The notes: a model not told the origin generated them from the sequence alone. Shown: positions 34,891 to 44,048, counted from the stretch's first letter. The stretch is DNA of 64,000 nt from Thalassobacterium maritimum (GCF_031127805.1 NZ_JARXHW010000020.1:13584-77583), one strand, 5' to 3'. Program-made: numbers and translations.

Positions 34891-35586
34891 ATGAATACGA
34901 AAAAAGAGCCATGGCTACTTGTGGGCTTAGCTGTGGGACTCGTGGTTATTTGGCAATTGCCTGGAGGGCATTACTTCATCTACCCATTTACTATTCTCAG
35001 CACTTGGTTTCATGAAATGGGGCACGGCCTCATGGCTTGGCTGCTGGGGGGCAAGTTTCTCCAGCTCGAAATCTATCAAAATGGCAGCGGCCTAGCTGTC
35101 TATACCTTACCAGTTACGGCATCCAGATTAACCCATGGACTGATCGCGCTAGCGGGGCCGATCGGCCCCGCTAGCGCAGGTGGCCTGTTTATTCTGGCAT
35201 CATCACACCCTAAAAGATCCCGGATTCTGCTCGTGATCCTAGGCGTGGCTTTGTTGCTTTCTTGCCTCATCTGGGTGCGATCTATTTATGGTATTTTAGT
35301 GATCCCGTTGATGGGGAGCTTAGTCTTGTGGGTCGCGCACAAGTGCTCCGTCAAAGTTTCACATTTCGTCGTGAATCTGGTGGGTGTTCAGGCCGCCATG
35401 AGCCTTTATCAACATGTCGATTATTTCTTTACCGAATCGGTGACGATCGTGGGAAATATCATGCTCTCGGATACGGGCCAGATGGAGCAAGCTTTCTGGT
35501 TGCCCCATTGGTTCTGGGCCATCGTTGCCATTCTCTTCTCTATTGCCACACTGACCCTCAGTATTTGGGTGGCCTATCGGAACTAG
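34891..35586 (+). CDS. Membrane metallopeptidase-like protein, M50 (site-2 protease)-like
   Basis: A 231-residue polytopic inner-membrane protein from ATG 34891. The motif TWFHEMGHGLMAWLLGG is an HExxH zinc site in a membrane helix, and ALAGPIGPASAGG resembles the NPxxG/GP region of M50 intramembrane peptidases. Six or so hydrophobic segments are present. The third zinc ligand, normally an Asp in a later helix, is not certain, so an inactive homologue is possible. The GP motif is encoded within a perfect 32-base palindrome at 35146-35177. Confidence 0.7.
   Translation: MNTKKEPWLLVGLAVGLVVIWQLPGGHYFIYPFTILSTWFHEMGHGLMAWLLGGKFLQLEIYQNGSGLAVYTLPVTASRLTHGLIALAGPIGPASAGGLFILASSHPKRSRILLVILGVALLLSCLIWVRSIYGILVIPLMGSLVLWVAHKCSVKVSHFVVNLVGVQAAMSLYQHVDYFFTESVTIVGNIMLSDTGQMEQAFWLPHWFWAIVAILFSIATLTLSIWVAYRN
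35146..35177. repeat. Perfect 32-bp palindrome inside the M50-like gene
   Basis: The half-site GCGCTAGCGGGGCCGA at 35146-35161 is followed directly by its exact reverse complement at 35162-35177. It codes for IALAGPIGPASAG. The match is perfect over 32 bases with no spacer and is GC-rich, so it could form a strong mRNA hairpin or cruciform. Confidence 0.95.
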
Positions 35587-35700
35587 CAGTTAAGTTGAGA
35601 GAGTTCAGGTTGGAGCGCTCCTTCTGCGAACTTGAGAATAGGGCTTTTCGGATGAGGATTCTTCTTGCAAGCAGAAACTTACGTGCTCAGTCGTTAGCTA

Positions 35701-38700
35701 GTGAAACTTATTCGTCAGATTAAATTATACTTCAAGAAGGCGAATTCTGATAAAGTATATGAGGTGGATCTCTGTGAGGCTGGGCCGGGGGAGTTTATTG
35801 TTAATTTCCGATATGGACGGCGTAATGCACGCCTAAAGGAAGGGACAAAAACGCCATTTCCAGAATCTAAGGCGAAAGCAGAGAATATATTTTCTAAGTT
35901 AGTTGCCGCGAAAACTGCGAAGGGCTATCTCATTGTGGATGAAAGTGGGCGTCCAGATCCTGCTCCGAAAATCGAAGATCCAGTGCAATGGGACTCTTTG
36001 GAAGGCGATCCGCGCGTAGTGGCTGTCATTGATCGGCTCAAGAGAGGCTATGTTGATGAGGGGTGGAAATTATCACGAGCCGTTTGGAGAGCTGGTCAGT
36101 GGAGGTTGAAGCAGGCGATGCCGCTTCTGGCGGCTCTGGTTGATCAGGCTAGAGCGATGAATGCGTGGAGTCTGGCTTGGGCGATCGGTCAAATTGGAGA
36201 GAGTGAGCACTGCCCACTCATTGATCGACTGATCTCCAACAGCCCAAAGGATCGATCATTAAGAAAAATTGCACGTGAGGCGAAGTTGAGGCTACTCGTG
36301 AATGCGGATCGTGAAGCGTTTATTGCGGATGTTAGAAGTGATTTGCCGTCTGCCCTCCGAGACGCTCTCGAAAGCGATTCTGTTGTGAGCCTTTCAGATG
36401 CCATTCGGGAAGCGGTTGAGGCGGGCGATGGCAGTCCGGATTTATCTGCCGATCTCTTTTTAATCAGTTCGGACACTCCCAGCGTTAGAGAAGCGCTCTA
36501 CTCGGTTGCTAAGTCCATCGACACCCGTAAGAATGGGATGCTTCTGTTGCGGCAGCTTTTTAAGGCCGCCGAGTTCCGACTTGATGCAGAGATCTATGGA
36601 GTGATCGCTCAACGGTTCGAGTCGGACTTTGGGAATGGTTTTGGTAGATACGATTTCGCGTCGGGGAAGTATACGCGTCCTGGGTTTTCAACGACGACTA
36701 AGCAATATTTTCGTAGACGAATTTATCGCACGCTTAAGCAGGCAGGCGCGGATGACGACGCTGCGACTTTCATCCCTTTAGCCACAGGCATTCTTCTTGC
36801 ATATGATGATTCTGTGGATCGACCGCAATCGTCGAATCTCAGTAGGTATTTTTACGACCCTAAAACACGTCGTATGGATCAAAGAGTTATCCATTACCCT
36901 CCGAGAAATGAGTGCAACAGTTTCGTATATATACTGAGGGGGAAATCCCAGGTTCTAAAGCAACCTGAGAAATCTTTGAGCTGGCAGTATGTTGGCGAGT
37001 CACTTCCCGCAGCAGAGCGCGAAGAAGTCTTTCCTCACCTTTGGGATGCAGCGCCCGAAGCTATTATGCACTTGTTGCTACAATCTCGCTCTGCAGAGGT
37101 TCAGGATTTCGCGCTTCGAGTTTGGAATGATCACTCGGATTGGATCGCGGATGCTGAGCTTTCATTCGTCATTGGTATTGTCTCTTCCTGGTATGAGCCG
37201 ACTGCAAGACTAGGTCTAGAAATCGCTCGGTCGCTATGGGATCCGGATTCTCCACAGGAGATACTTCTGCTTGCGATGCTTGATTCTGAGTCCACCGAAG
37301 CGTGTGAGTTGGGAGGCCAATGGTTGAAGCAGATTCAGCAAAAGCTCAACGGTTTTCCCGATTTGGTGTCTCGTATTATTTTTGTCAGTTCTGAGTCTAG
37401 TCGTCAAGTTGTGAGGGATTGTTTGGCGGCAGCGTCTTTGAACCTTGAAGTTAAGGAAAAGATTGTTGCTAGGGCGATTTCAGCGCTTCTATCGCTTTCG
37501 GGTGATGAGGAAGATTCGACGCGCGCGCAATTTGCGGTCGATGTTTTGCATGTTTTCGCCGCTCAGCAACTGAGAGCCCTGCCGATCAGGCACCTGGCGG
37601 AGTTTTCTATTCATCCACTTGAACAATTACAAGTTTTAGGCGCTCAAATTTTGATAGCTCAAGATATTGCCGCGACTTTACCTCAAGAACTTCTTCTTGC
37701 CCCGCTATCATCCGACTTTGCTTCGGTTCGAAGGCTTGGGTTAGAACTCTTGAAATCATTGACGGACTCTTTGCTGGTCGTGCGCTCGGAGGTTTTGGCT
37801 GGCTGTGCGGTTTCTGAGCATGCGGATTTGAGGGAGCATGTTCGCCCGCTAATCAAGCGGCTTGCGCTGAAGAATTCGGATTTCTGTAAAGAACTGGTCG
37901 AGCAATGGTATCCTCTGTTGCTACGAGCTGAGATCATTGAAGGGATACATGCCGACCTCTACGAATTGCTTACAGATTCGCTGGCGGCTCATTTGGATGC
38001 CATTCCCGCTGACTCATATTCTCGTATGTTAGATTCGCAGTATGCTCAGGCTCAAGCTCTCGGGTTTACGCTATTAAAGCGAAATGCGGATCTCAATGAG
38101 GTGAGTCTTGGGCGGTTGGTTGAATGGGCGGGGCATCCACACGCTGAGCTTCGCCAATATGTTTGGAATCACTTTATGGCGACGCCTCATTTAATTAGAG
38201 AGAACCTCGGAGACTGTCTTGAATTATTGGAGAGCGACTGGGCCGACTCTAAACAGCATGCGATGGTGTTCTTTCGCGAGGTTGTAGAAGAGGCAGATTG
38301 GAAGCCTGAATCGCTCGTATCTATTTGTGATTCAACGCAAGTGGATGTTCAGGACTTCGGCAGGGAGATGATCACTCGCCGGTTTAAGGATGAAGATGGC
38401 CCGTATTTCCTGATGCAGCTTAGTCAGCATCCGAGCACTGAGCTGCAGATATTTGCGAGTAATTATTTAATACGCTATGCGGTCGATCAACCGGATCGTA
38501 TCGCATTGTTGGAACCTTATTTCCGCACAGTTTTAACTAAAATCGGAGCCGGTCGGATCGCGAAGCAGCGTATTTTTTCGATCATCGAACAGGAGTCGAT
38601 GAAAGATCGCGGCACTGCGGAATTAGCGGTTCAGCTACTTGATCGTATCTCTGCAACCATGGCGATTGGTGATAAGGCCTCGTGTATTTACATATTGCAG

Positions 38701-38781
38701 AACATTGCGCGCGAATGGCCCGATCTCGAGAGTCCTTTAGCTTTCGCAGTGCCGCCTGTCAGGCAACCGTTTACTGTTTAA
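35701..38781 (+). CDS. WGR-domain and HEAT/ARM-like repeat protein, probable retron accessory protein
   Basis: A 1026-residue cytosolic protein starting at GTG 35701. Residues 5-85 form a WGR domain (VYEVDLCEAGPGEF, NFRYGRRNARLKEG), a fold used by PARPs and DUF4132 proteins to contact nucleic acid. The rest is a long helical solenoid of HEAT/ARM-type repeats (for example AVWRAGQWRLKQAMPLLAAL and VSLGRLVEWAGHPHAELRQYV), with no catalytic motif I can identify. It ends three bases before the WHSWIM gene, which in turn precedes a retron RNA and reverse transcriptase. An ARM/HEAT-like plus WHSWIM pair beside a retron RT fits my recollection of type XIII retrons. An effector or effector-scaffold role in phage defence is inferred. 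Confidence 0.75.
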   Translation: MKLIRQIKLYFKKANSDKVYEVDLCEAGPGEFIVNFRYGRRNARLKEGTKTPFPESKAKAENIFSKLVAAKTAKGYLIVDESGRPDPAPKIEDPVQWDSLEGDPRVVAVIDRLKRGYVDEGWKLSRAVWRAGQWRLKQAMPLLAALVDQARAMNAWSLAWAIGQIGESEHCPLIDRLISNSPKDRSLRKIAREAKLRLLVNADREAFIADVRSDLPSALRDALESDSVVSLSDAIREAVEAGDGSPDLSADLFLISSDTPSVREALYSVAKSIDTRKNGMLLLRQLFKAAEFRLDAEIYGVIAQRFESDFGNGFGRYDFASGKYTRPGFSTTTKQYFRRRIYRTLKQAGADDDAATFIPLATGILLAYDDSVDRPQSSNLSRYFYDPKTRRMDQRVIHYPPRNECNSFVYILRGKSQVLKQPEKSLSWQYVGESLPAAEREEVFPHLWDAAPEAIMHLLLQSRSAEVQDFALRVWNDHSDWIADAELSFVIGIVSSWYEPTARLGLEIARSLWDPDSPQEILLLAMLDSESTEACELGGQWLKQIQQKLNGFPDLVSRIIFVSSESSRQVVRDCLAAASLNLEVKEKIVARAISALLSLSGDEEDSTRAQFAVDVLHVFAAQQLRALPIRHLAEFSIHPLEQLQVLGAQILIAQDIAATLPQELLLAPLSSDFASVRRLGLELLKSLTDSLLVVRSEVLAGCAVSEHADLREHVRPLIKRLALKNSDFCKELVEQWYPLLLRAEIIEGIHADLYELLTDSLAAHLDAIPADSYSRMLDSQYAQAQALGFTLLKRNADLNEVSLGRLVEWAGHPHAELRQYVWNHFMATPHLIRENLGDCLELLESDWADSKQHAMVFFREVVEEADWKPESLVSICDSTQVDVQDFGREMITRRFKDEDGPYFLMQLSQHPSTELQIFASNYLIRYAVDQPDRIALLEPYFRTVLTKIGAGRIAKQRIFSIIEQESMKDRGTAELAVQLLDRISATMAIGDKASCIYILQNIAREWPDLESPLAFAVPPVRQPFTV

Positions 38782-38784
38782 CAA

Positions 38785-40410
38785 ATGCTTTTCGAATTTA
38801 AATACAAGGGCGCTTCGCGCGTCCGGTCGAACGCCTCTAGCACGAGTCTATCGTTCGTCCCGGATGCGGGGCGGGCGCCGACATGGTTCAATGGTCAAGT
38901 TCGGCAGAAGCTCCTCTTTCGCGAAGCGATTTCAGCGCTGCACGATGTCGTCATTTCCGATTTGCGTTTTAAGCCGAAAGATCGTGAAGACTACAAGCGT
39001 TGGGCATCACAACAGGAAGATGTCTGGCTCGCTGAAAGTCTCGCTGGGAAAGAGGGGCGAAAGGAAAAAATCGCGGAATTGAGAGCAGAGCTGGACTCCG
39101 TGAATAAGGAGAAGAAGGCACACATGGGCGCCTTCTACCAGGCGCGTAGTGAGTATTACAATTACCTGTACAAGCATAATAAGGCTTGGTGGTTCGTGCT
39201 CGATCCGGTGATCACAGTTCACCCTGATCAAGTTTTTTTTGAGTGTTTTAGCGAAGATGAGTCAACCTACGCGTGCCTGTCCTGTAATCACGATGTCTTC
39301 GAGACAGTGGATGATTTTTCCTGCGGCACGACTAATATCGATTACTCTGAAAACCTCTATGGTGACTTTCAAAAGATTCGGGATTATAAAGAAACTTCAC
39401 TGACGATCGATCCTGAGGGGTTTAATGTCCAAACTGGTGAAGATGACGCTCACCGGGAAGTGAAGATCGATCTCCCGGACTCCTGGGTGCGGGGCTTCTT
39501 GCAAGTTAGCTCAGCCATGACCTTAGCTGCCAGTGAATTTGAACTCCATCCGATGGATCTTCACAATATCTGCTTTATTCTGAAACAGAAGAAAGAGAAG
39601 TCGGGTCCCCGGTCGCTGCGCTTTATCCTTAACCCCGGGCAGCCGATTAAGATTATTGTAGACCCGTGGAATCTTGAAATAAAATGTCCTCGCTCTGTTT
39701 ATCTCGGTTCGAGCGATGAAGAGATCCGGATCTGGGGACGTCGGCGTCTCTTGACCTTAGAGCGCCTCATTCCACACGCGGTCTCGATCAAAGTCCGGTT
39801 GACTGGTTATGGTCTGCCGTCGTTCTGGATGATCGATCTCGGAGATATCACATACACACTCGGTTTATCAGGCTGGACTGCAAATGATTGGTCGCGAGCC
39901 GGGAATTTCGACCTGTTGGCTCCGCGTGGAGCGACTACGCCGGAATTGACCGAAAAAGTGCTTCAAGGCTTGCGCGGGGATTGGCGTAGTTGTTCCAGTG
40001 CGCTCGCGCAGAAGCTTCAACTTCCTCATGAGGAGGTGTTGGGCGCTCTAAGCATCTGTGCTCAAGCTGGACGTGTGGTCTACGATCTTAAAAACGAGGT
40101 ATGGCGTTCTCGTGAACTCACACGCGAGCCGCTCCCTTTAAGCGAACTACGCTACGCGAACGAAAGAGAATCGAGAGCCACTGAGTTATTGAAAAGTGCA
40201 AGCGTTCAGCTGCGGACTGAAAAACGTATTGGAGGCACAACTTTAACTGGAACCATTGAGGACAAAAACACTTACATAGTCGAAGCGTTCGTCGATCTTG
40301 ATGAACGACTGGTTCGAGCCAAATGCTCCTGCAATTTTTATCAACAAAACAAGCTGCGGAGTGGGCCGTGCGAGCACATCCTGGCTCTTCGAATGGCTAA
40401 GTCCAGATAG
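38785..40410 (+). CDS. Winged-helix plus SWIM zinc-finger protein (WHSWIM-like), probable retron accessory protein
   Basis: A 541-residue protein. The N-terminal 340 residues have no family I recognise and include a coiled-coil-like basic/acidic helix (GKEGRKEKIAELRAELDSV). A winged-helix-like segment lies at about 385-432 (TTPELTEKVLQGLRGD, LAQKLQLPHEEVLGAL, AGRVVYDL). The C-terminus is a SWIM finger: Cys514 and Cys516 in AKCSCNF, then Cys529 and His531 in GPCEHIL (CxC-x12-CxH). SWIM fingers bind DNA or proteins. It is tightly coupled to the WGR/HEAT gene upstream and followed, 66 bases later, by the retron RNA. It may recognise the msDNA or a phage-derived cue; this is inference. Confidence 0.78.
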   Translation: MLFEFKYKGASRVRSNASSTSLSFVPDAGRAPTWFNGQVRQKLLFREAISALHDVVISDLRFKPKDREDYKRWASQQEDVWLAESLAGKEGRKEKIAELRAELDSVNKEKKAHMGAFYQARSEYYNYLYKHNKAWWFVLDPVITVHPDQVFFECFSEDESTYACLSCNHDVFETVDDFSCGTTNIDYSENLYGDFQKIRDYKETSLTIDPEGFNVQTGEDDAHREVKIDLPDSWVRGFLQVSSAMTLAASEFELHPMDLHNICFILKQKKEKSGPRSLRFILNPGQPIKIIVDPWNLEIKCPRSVYLGSSDEEIRIWGRRRLLTLERLIPHAVSIKVRLTGYGLPSFWMIDLGDITYTLGLSGWTANDWSRAGNFDLLAPRGATTPELTEKVLQGLRGDWRSCSSALAQKLQLPHEEVLGALSICAQAGRVVYDLKNEVWRSRELTREPLPLSELRYANERESRATELLKSASVQLRTEKRIGGTTLTGTIEDKNTYIVEAFVDLDERLVRAKCSCNFYQQNKLRSGPCEHILALRMAKSR

Positions 40411-40476
40411 AGAGTATTGAACATAATCCTTTTCCTGAAATATAAATCATTATTATCTTAACAACTGACATAATCT

Positions 40477-40735
40477 GAACCAAGACATACTAAGACAGTA
40501 GCGAGGGGCTGCACTTGCAACCCGGACGGCGTTTCGCCGCTCCATGCATACAGCCTCGCAACGCTTCACTGGTCGACTCGTGACTGTGCGCCACTACACT
40601 ACCGGTGTGCTAGTTCCGATCCGGCTTCCGTGAAGCGAACTAGCACACCGGTAGTGGTGGCGCTGGAGTTGAGCAGCCCAGTCAATTGAGCTGCACGAAG
40701 GGCCCCTTCGCTACTGTCTTAGTATTTCTTGGTTC
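40477..40735 (+). ncRNA. Retron msr-msd non-coding RNA
   Basis: The 340-base gap before the reverse transcriptase has the architecture of a retron RNA. The outer arms 40477-40500 (a1) and 40712-40735 (a2) pair at 23 of 24 positions. After a1 comes an AGC with candidate branching G at 40501. GCGAGGGGCTG (40501-40511) pairs with CAGCCTCGC (40551-40559) as an msr stem, enclosing the hairpin GGACGGCG-TTT-CGCCGCTCC (40524-40543). The msd stem is long: 40588-40616 pairs with 40637-40663 over 27 bp with a TA bulge, and has a 20-base loop containing CTTC-CGT-GAAG. The RNA ends 16 bases before the RT start. Exact msDNA ends cannot be read from sequence; about 100-150 nt is expected. Confidence 0.85.
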
Positions 40736-40751
40736 TTTCCGACGCTCGACC

Positions 40752-42251
40752 ATGGCGAACAAAAGACAAGAACTCTACGACCGCATCCGTCAGTCATCCA
40801 AGCAACAGGTTGAGTTGGAAGAGATGGAGCGCTTGGGGTTCTGGCATCCCGAGAACGGGGCTCACAAATTGCCAGCCGAGTTGATTGAGCGCAGTGCCGA
40901 ATTGTCAAAATCTCTCAATCGCTTGGTTCGGGAAGATAAGCGCTTGGAGAAGCGTGAATTTGCGCTGGCTAAAATACGCAAACAGAAGCTCAAAGAGTCG
41001 AGAGAGCGTCAAGCGGAGAACAAGGCCAAGCGTGAAGCTGAGCGATTGGAACGCGCTGAAGCATGGAAAAAACGAAAAAGTGAAGAGATTCTGTTTTTGG
41101 GGGCTGAGGTATCTGGAAGTCTCAATCAGATCGAAATCGATCACGCCCGGCTGCAAGGTCAAAATTTACCTCAATTTCTGAACCATCAGCAACTCGCGGA
41201 GGCGATGAGCTTGAGTGTCGGAGAATTACGCTTTCTCGCTTACGAGCGAAAAGTCAGTAAAGTCAGCCATTATAAGCGGTTCCAGATACCTAAAAAGGCA
41301 GGCGGTACGCGGTTGATCTCGGCTCCGATGCCGCGTTTGAAATCCGCCCAGCATTGGATACTGCAAAACATCATCGAGAAGGTTCCGATGCATGATGCCG
41401 CCCACGGCTTTAGGGCAGAGAGAAGTATTCTCACAAATGCCAAGCCGCATGAAGCTTCAGATTGTGTCATCAATTGTGACCTCAAGGATTTCTTTCCCAA
41501 TATTACGCTTCCTCGAGTCTATGGATTGTTTCACGCCTTAGGTTATTCGAAATCCGTTTCTACGATTTTCGCACTGCTTTGTACGGAGCCACCGGTAGTC
41601 GATGCCGAGCTTGATGGCGAAACGTGGCACATCGCCACTTCTGTCAGGCACCTCCCCCAAGGCGCTCCAACGAGCCCAGGGATTACAAATCTTCTTTGCC
41701 GTCGTCTCGACGCGCGTTTGACGGGAATCGCAAAGAAGCACGGTTTTACGTACACTCGGTATGCGGACGACCTAACCTTTTCCGGGAGTGGCAAGAATAC
41801 GCGGATTGATTCGCGAAAGATACTGTGGCATGTTCGGAAAGTAGTGGAAGAAGAAGGCTTTATCGTTCACCCCGATAAAGTCCGTTCAATGGGGGCGGGG
41901 CGTCGACAGGAAGTTACCGGTCTAACAGTCAATGAAAAGGTGGGTGTATCCCGCCACGATGTGCGTAATTTTAGAAGTCTGCTTCATCGTCTTGATACTC
42001 AAGGAGTCGAAGCCTGCACATGGCGTGGCGCTTCAGATCGAATTCTAGCTAAGATCGATGGATATGCGTCTTACTTGAAGATGGTCGATGCGGAAAGGTA
42101 TGCCAGCCTGTGTGCGAGGGCAGAAGAGTTATTGGCACGAAACCAATACACTCATGTCATTCGGCATCCCAAGAAAAAGCCTACTGCGCCGGCGCCACTC
42201 CCGCATGTCGGGATATTCCGGCGGCTTTTAAATAAGATACTCGGCAAGTAA
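40752..42251 (+). CDS. Retron reverse transcriptase
   Basis: A 499-residue reverse transcriptase starting at ATG 40752. Retron hallmarks are present: region X NAxxH as NAKPH (229-233), catalytic Asp in NCDLKDFF (243-), QGAPTSP (303-309), active-site YADD (337-340), and region Y VTG (388-390). No maturase, endonuclease or integrase domain is present, so it is not a group II intron or DGR enzyme by motif. The first 150 residues are a charged coiled-coil extension (residues 50-110, rich in Lys/Arg/Glu), which lengthens the protein beyond the roughly 300-residue core of many retron RTs. It uses the upstream msr-msd RNA as primer and template. Confidence 0.93.
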   Translation: MANKRQELYDRIRQSSKQQVELEEMERLGFWHPENGAHKLPAELIERSAELSKSLNRLVREDKRLEKREFALAKIRKQKLKESRERQAENKAKREAERLERAEAWKKRKSEEILFLGAEVSGSLNQIEIDHARLQGQNLPQFLNHQQLAEAMSLSVGELRFLAYERKVSKVSHYKRFQIPKKAGGTRLISAPMPRLKSAQHWILQNIIEKVPMHDAAHGFRAERSILTNAKPHEASDCVINCDLKDFFPNITLPRVYGLFHALGYSKSVSTIFALLCTEPPVVDAELDGETWHIATSVRHLPQGAPTSPGITNLLCRRLDARLTGIAKKHGFTYTRYADDLTFSGSGKNTRIDSRKILWHVRKVVEEEGFIVHPDKVRSMGAGRRQEVTGLTVNEKVGVSRHDVRNFRSLLHRLDTQGVEACTWRGASDRILAKIDGYASYLKMVDAERYASLCARAEELLARNQYTHVIRHPKKKPTAPAPLPHVGIFRRLLNKILGK

Positions 42252-42302
42252 GTTTCGCAGATTTTAAATAAGCGTGAGGGCTGAGTGCTCTATTCTAATT
42301 GG

Positions 42303-43898
42303 TCATGAGTTATGTTTTACAGCACTCCAATCAAGGTCGAATCGGCTGAGGTATTTCTTCAAGCGATCGGAGTCATTGCTGGAGGTCTTCTTGAGGCGTG
42401 ATGCCCCGTAGAGGCGTCGACCTGCTTCGGAGAGTGTGCGGCAGCTTTGGCAGATTTTGAGCACGGATTCGAGTTGGAGGCGGTCAAACAGGTCGATTTC
42501 CTGGAGTGCTTCGGCTGGCATCAGTTTTTCCAGCAGGCCAGTCGTCGAATTGCTGGTTTTCCAGCTTTGTTGGAGTCTTTTTATTTCCTGTTCGACGTTG
42601 GTTTGGTTGATGCGTTGCTCGCTGGCGAGTGTGGCCATGCGAATGACGGAGGCGTTGAGATCCCGAAAGTTTCCATCCCAAGAGGCGTCCGCAGCTTGTC
42701 CGAATTTTAGATAGCTGGTGTGCGCTTCCTTGTTGAATCGAACCTTCCGCCCGTTGGACTGTTCGAAGCGCTTGAGTTCGTATTCGAGGTTGGGGGCGAT
42801 GTCTTCCCGGCGCTGTGCCAGTCCGGGCATCTGATACGTCCAGAGGTTGATTCTGGCTAGTAAGTCTCCGCGAAAGCGTCCTTCGGCGACCTCTTTGAGT
42901 AGGTCGCGGTTGGTGCCTGCGATCAGTTGGAAGTCGCTTGATATTTCGTCGTCGGCTCCGAGTCGTCGAAAGTGTTTCTCTTCGACCGCGTGGAGCAGCA
43001 TGGCTTGTTCATCGAGGCCGAGCTCGCCGATTTCATCTAAAAAGAGTAGGCCTTTATCGGCTGCCTTGAGCAGGCCGGTACGTTCATTGGCAGCACCAGT
43101 GAAGGCACCTTTGACGTGTCCGAATAGGGTGGAGATGGCGCTGTCCCCGCGAAGTGTGCCGCAGTTGACGGCGACGAAGTTACCTTCGATTTGGTTACGC
43201 GTTTTTTTTAGGGAAAAGATACGCTTGGCTAGTTGAGATTTGCCAGCACCGGTCGGCCCAGTCAGTAGGATCGGTTCGCGCGAGCGAATGGCGACCCGCT
43301 CGATCTCTTCGATCATGGCGTTGAAGGCGTCATTTTTGGTTTCGATTCCGCTTTTAAGAAAAGTGAGTCCTTCGGTGGCGTCTTGTTTGTAGCGCGCGGC
43401 CAGCTTGTCGTAACGGGAGAGGTCGAGATCGATAATGGAGTAGTTGCCGATGGAATCGCCGGATGACCGCTTGGGGGGCGCGGTTTGGATAATCTTGGCG
43501 GGCAGGTGTCGCGATTCGGTCAGTAGAAACCAGCAGATCTGAGCTACGTGTGTGCCGGTAGTCAGGTGCACGAGGTAGTCTTCTTCATCCAGATTGAAAG
43601 GGTAGTTTTGGCAGAAGTCGTGTAGTTTGACGTAGACCTCTTCAAAGTCCCAAGGGTCAATCCATTCGATTTCGTGAGTCTGCGTAGTTGTCTCCGGCGA
43701 GATGGTGGCGATGTCCGCTACAATCTCACCTGTGAGTGCGCGATCGCTTTCGGTGTGAACCAGTTCGAGCCGGTCTATGATCAAGTCCTCTTGCTGGCAG
43801 AGCGAAACTGTAGGCCGCCAGCGATCCCAGCGTTGGTGGAATTTCGCTTTATCCATGACTGTACCAACCAGACTGATGCAAACTGTACGCTTATTCAT
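42303..43898 (-). CDS. rtcR: RtcR, sigma-54-dependent activator of RNA repair genes
   Basis: A 531-residue activator. Residues 1-185 are the RtcR-type regulatory domain (VCISLVGTVMDK, HLTTGTHVAQICWFLLTESRHLPA), related to CARF folds and sensing RNA ends such as 2',3'-cyclic phosphate fragments. The central AAA+ domain has Walker A TGPTGAGKS, the sigma-54 contact loop GAFTGA in GHVKGAFTGAANERTG, and Walker B LLFLDEIGELG. The C-terminal region SEAGRRLYGASRL is a helix-turn-helix-like segment. It diverges from rtcA and rtcB across a 272-base gap, the classical arrangement, and converges with the retron RT with a 51-base gap. Confidence 0.93.
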   Translation of the reverse strand: MNKRTVCISLVGTVMDKAKFHQRWDRWRPTVSLCQQEDLIIDRLELVHTESDRALTGEIVADIATISPETTTQTHEIEWIDPWDFEEVYVKLHDFCQNYPFNLDEEDYLVHLTTGTHVAQICWFLLTESRHLPAKIIQTAPPKRSSGDSIGNYSIIDLDLSRYDKLAARYKQDATEGLTFLKSGIETKNDAFNAMIEEIERVAIRSREPILLTGPTGAGKSQLAKRIFSLKKTRNQIEGNFVAVNCGTLRGDSAISTLFGHVKGAFTGAANERTGLLKAADKGLLFLDEIGELGLDEQAMLLHAVEEKHFRRLGADDEISSDFQLIAGTNRDLLKEVAEGRFRGDLLARINLWTYQMPGLAQRREDIAPNLEYELKRFEQSNGRKVRFNKEAHTSYLKFGQAADASWDGNFRDLNASVIRMATLASEQRINQTNVEQEIKRLQQSWKTSNSTTGLLEKLMPAEALQEIDLFDRLQLESVLKICQSCRTLSEAGRRLYGASRLKKTSSNDSDRLKKYLSRFDLDWSAVKHNS

Positions 43899-44048
43899 GG
43901 TTATATAAAATATTATAAAATTGTAGAATACAATATAGTTGCAAGGTGGATTTTATTCTGGGTGAAACTGGGTTTGGGGTAAATGTAATGTTTTAAACTC
44001 CTGGTATGTAGTTGGATGCGTGTCTGTTGGTGGTGGTTTGCATTATGT

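Noticed and set aside
40501..40545. GAGGGGCTGCACTTGCAACCC as a further copy of the interspersed repeat
   Set aside because: It matches the repeat only in part (about 15 of 26 positions with shifts) and is explained better as part of the msr stem.
40752..42251. Group II intron or diversity-generating retroelement
   Set aside because: No maturase or intron RNA features, no template/variable repeat pair was seen, and the NAxxH and VTG motifs fit a retron RT.
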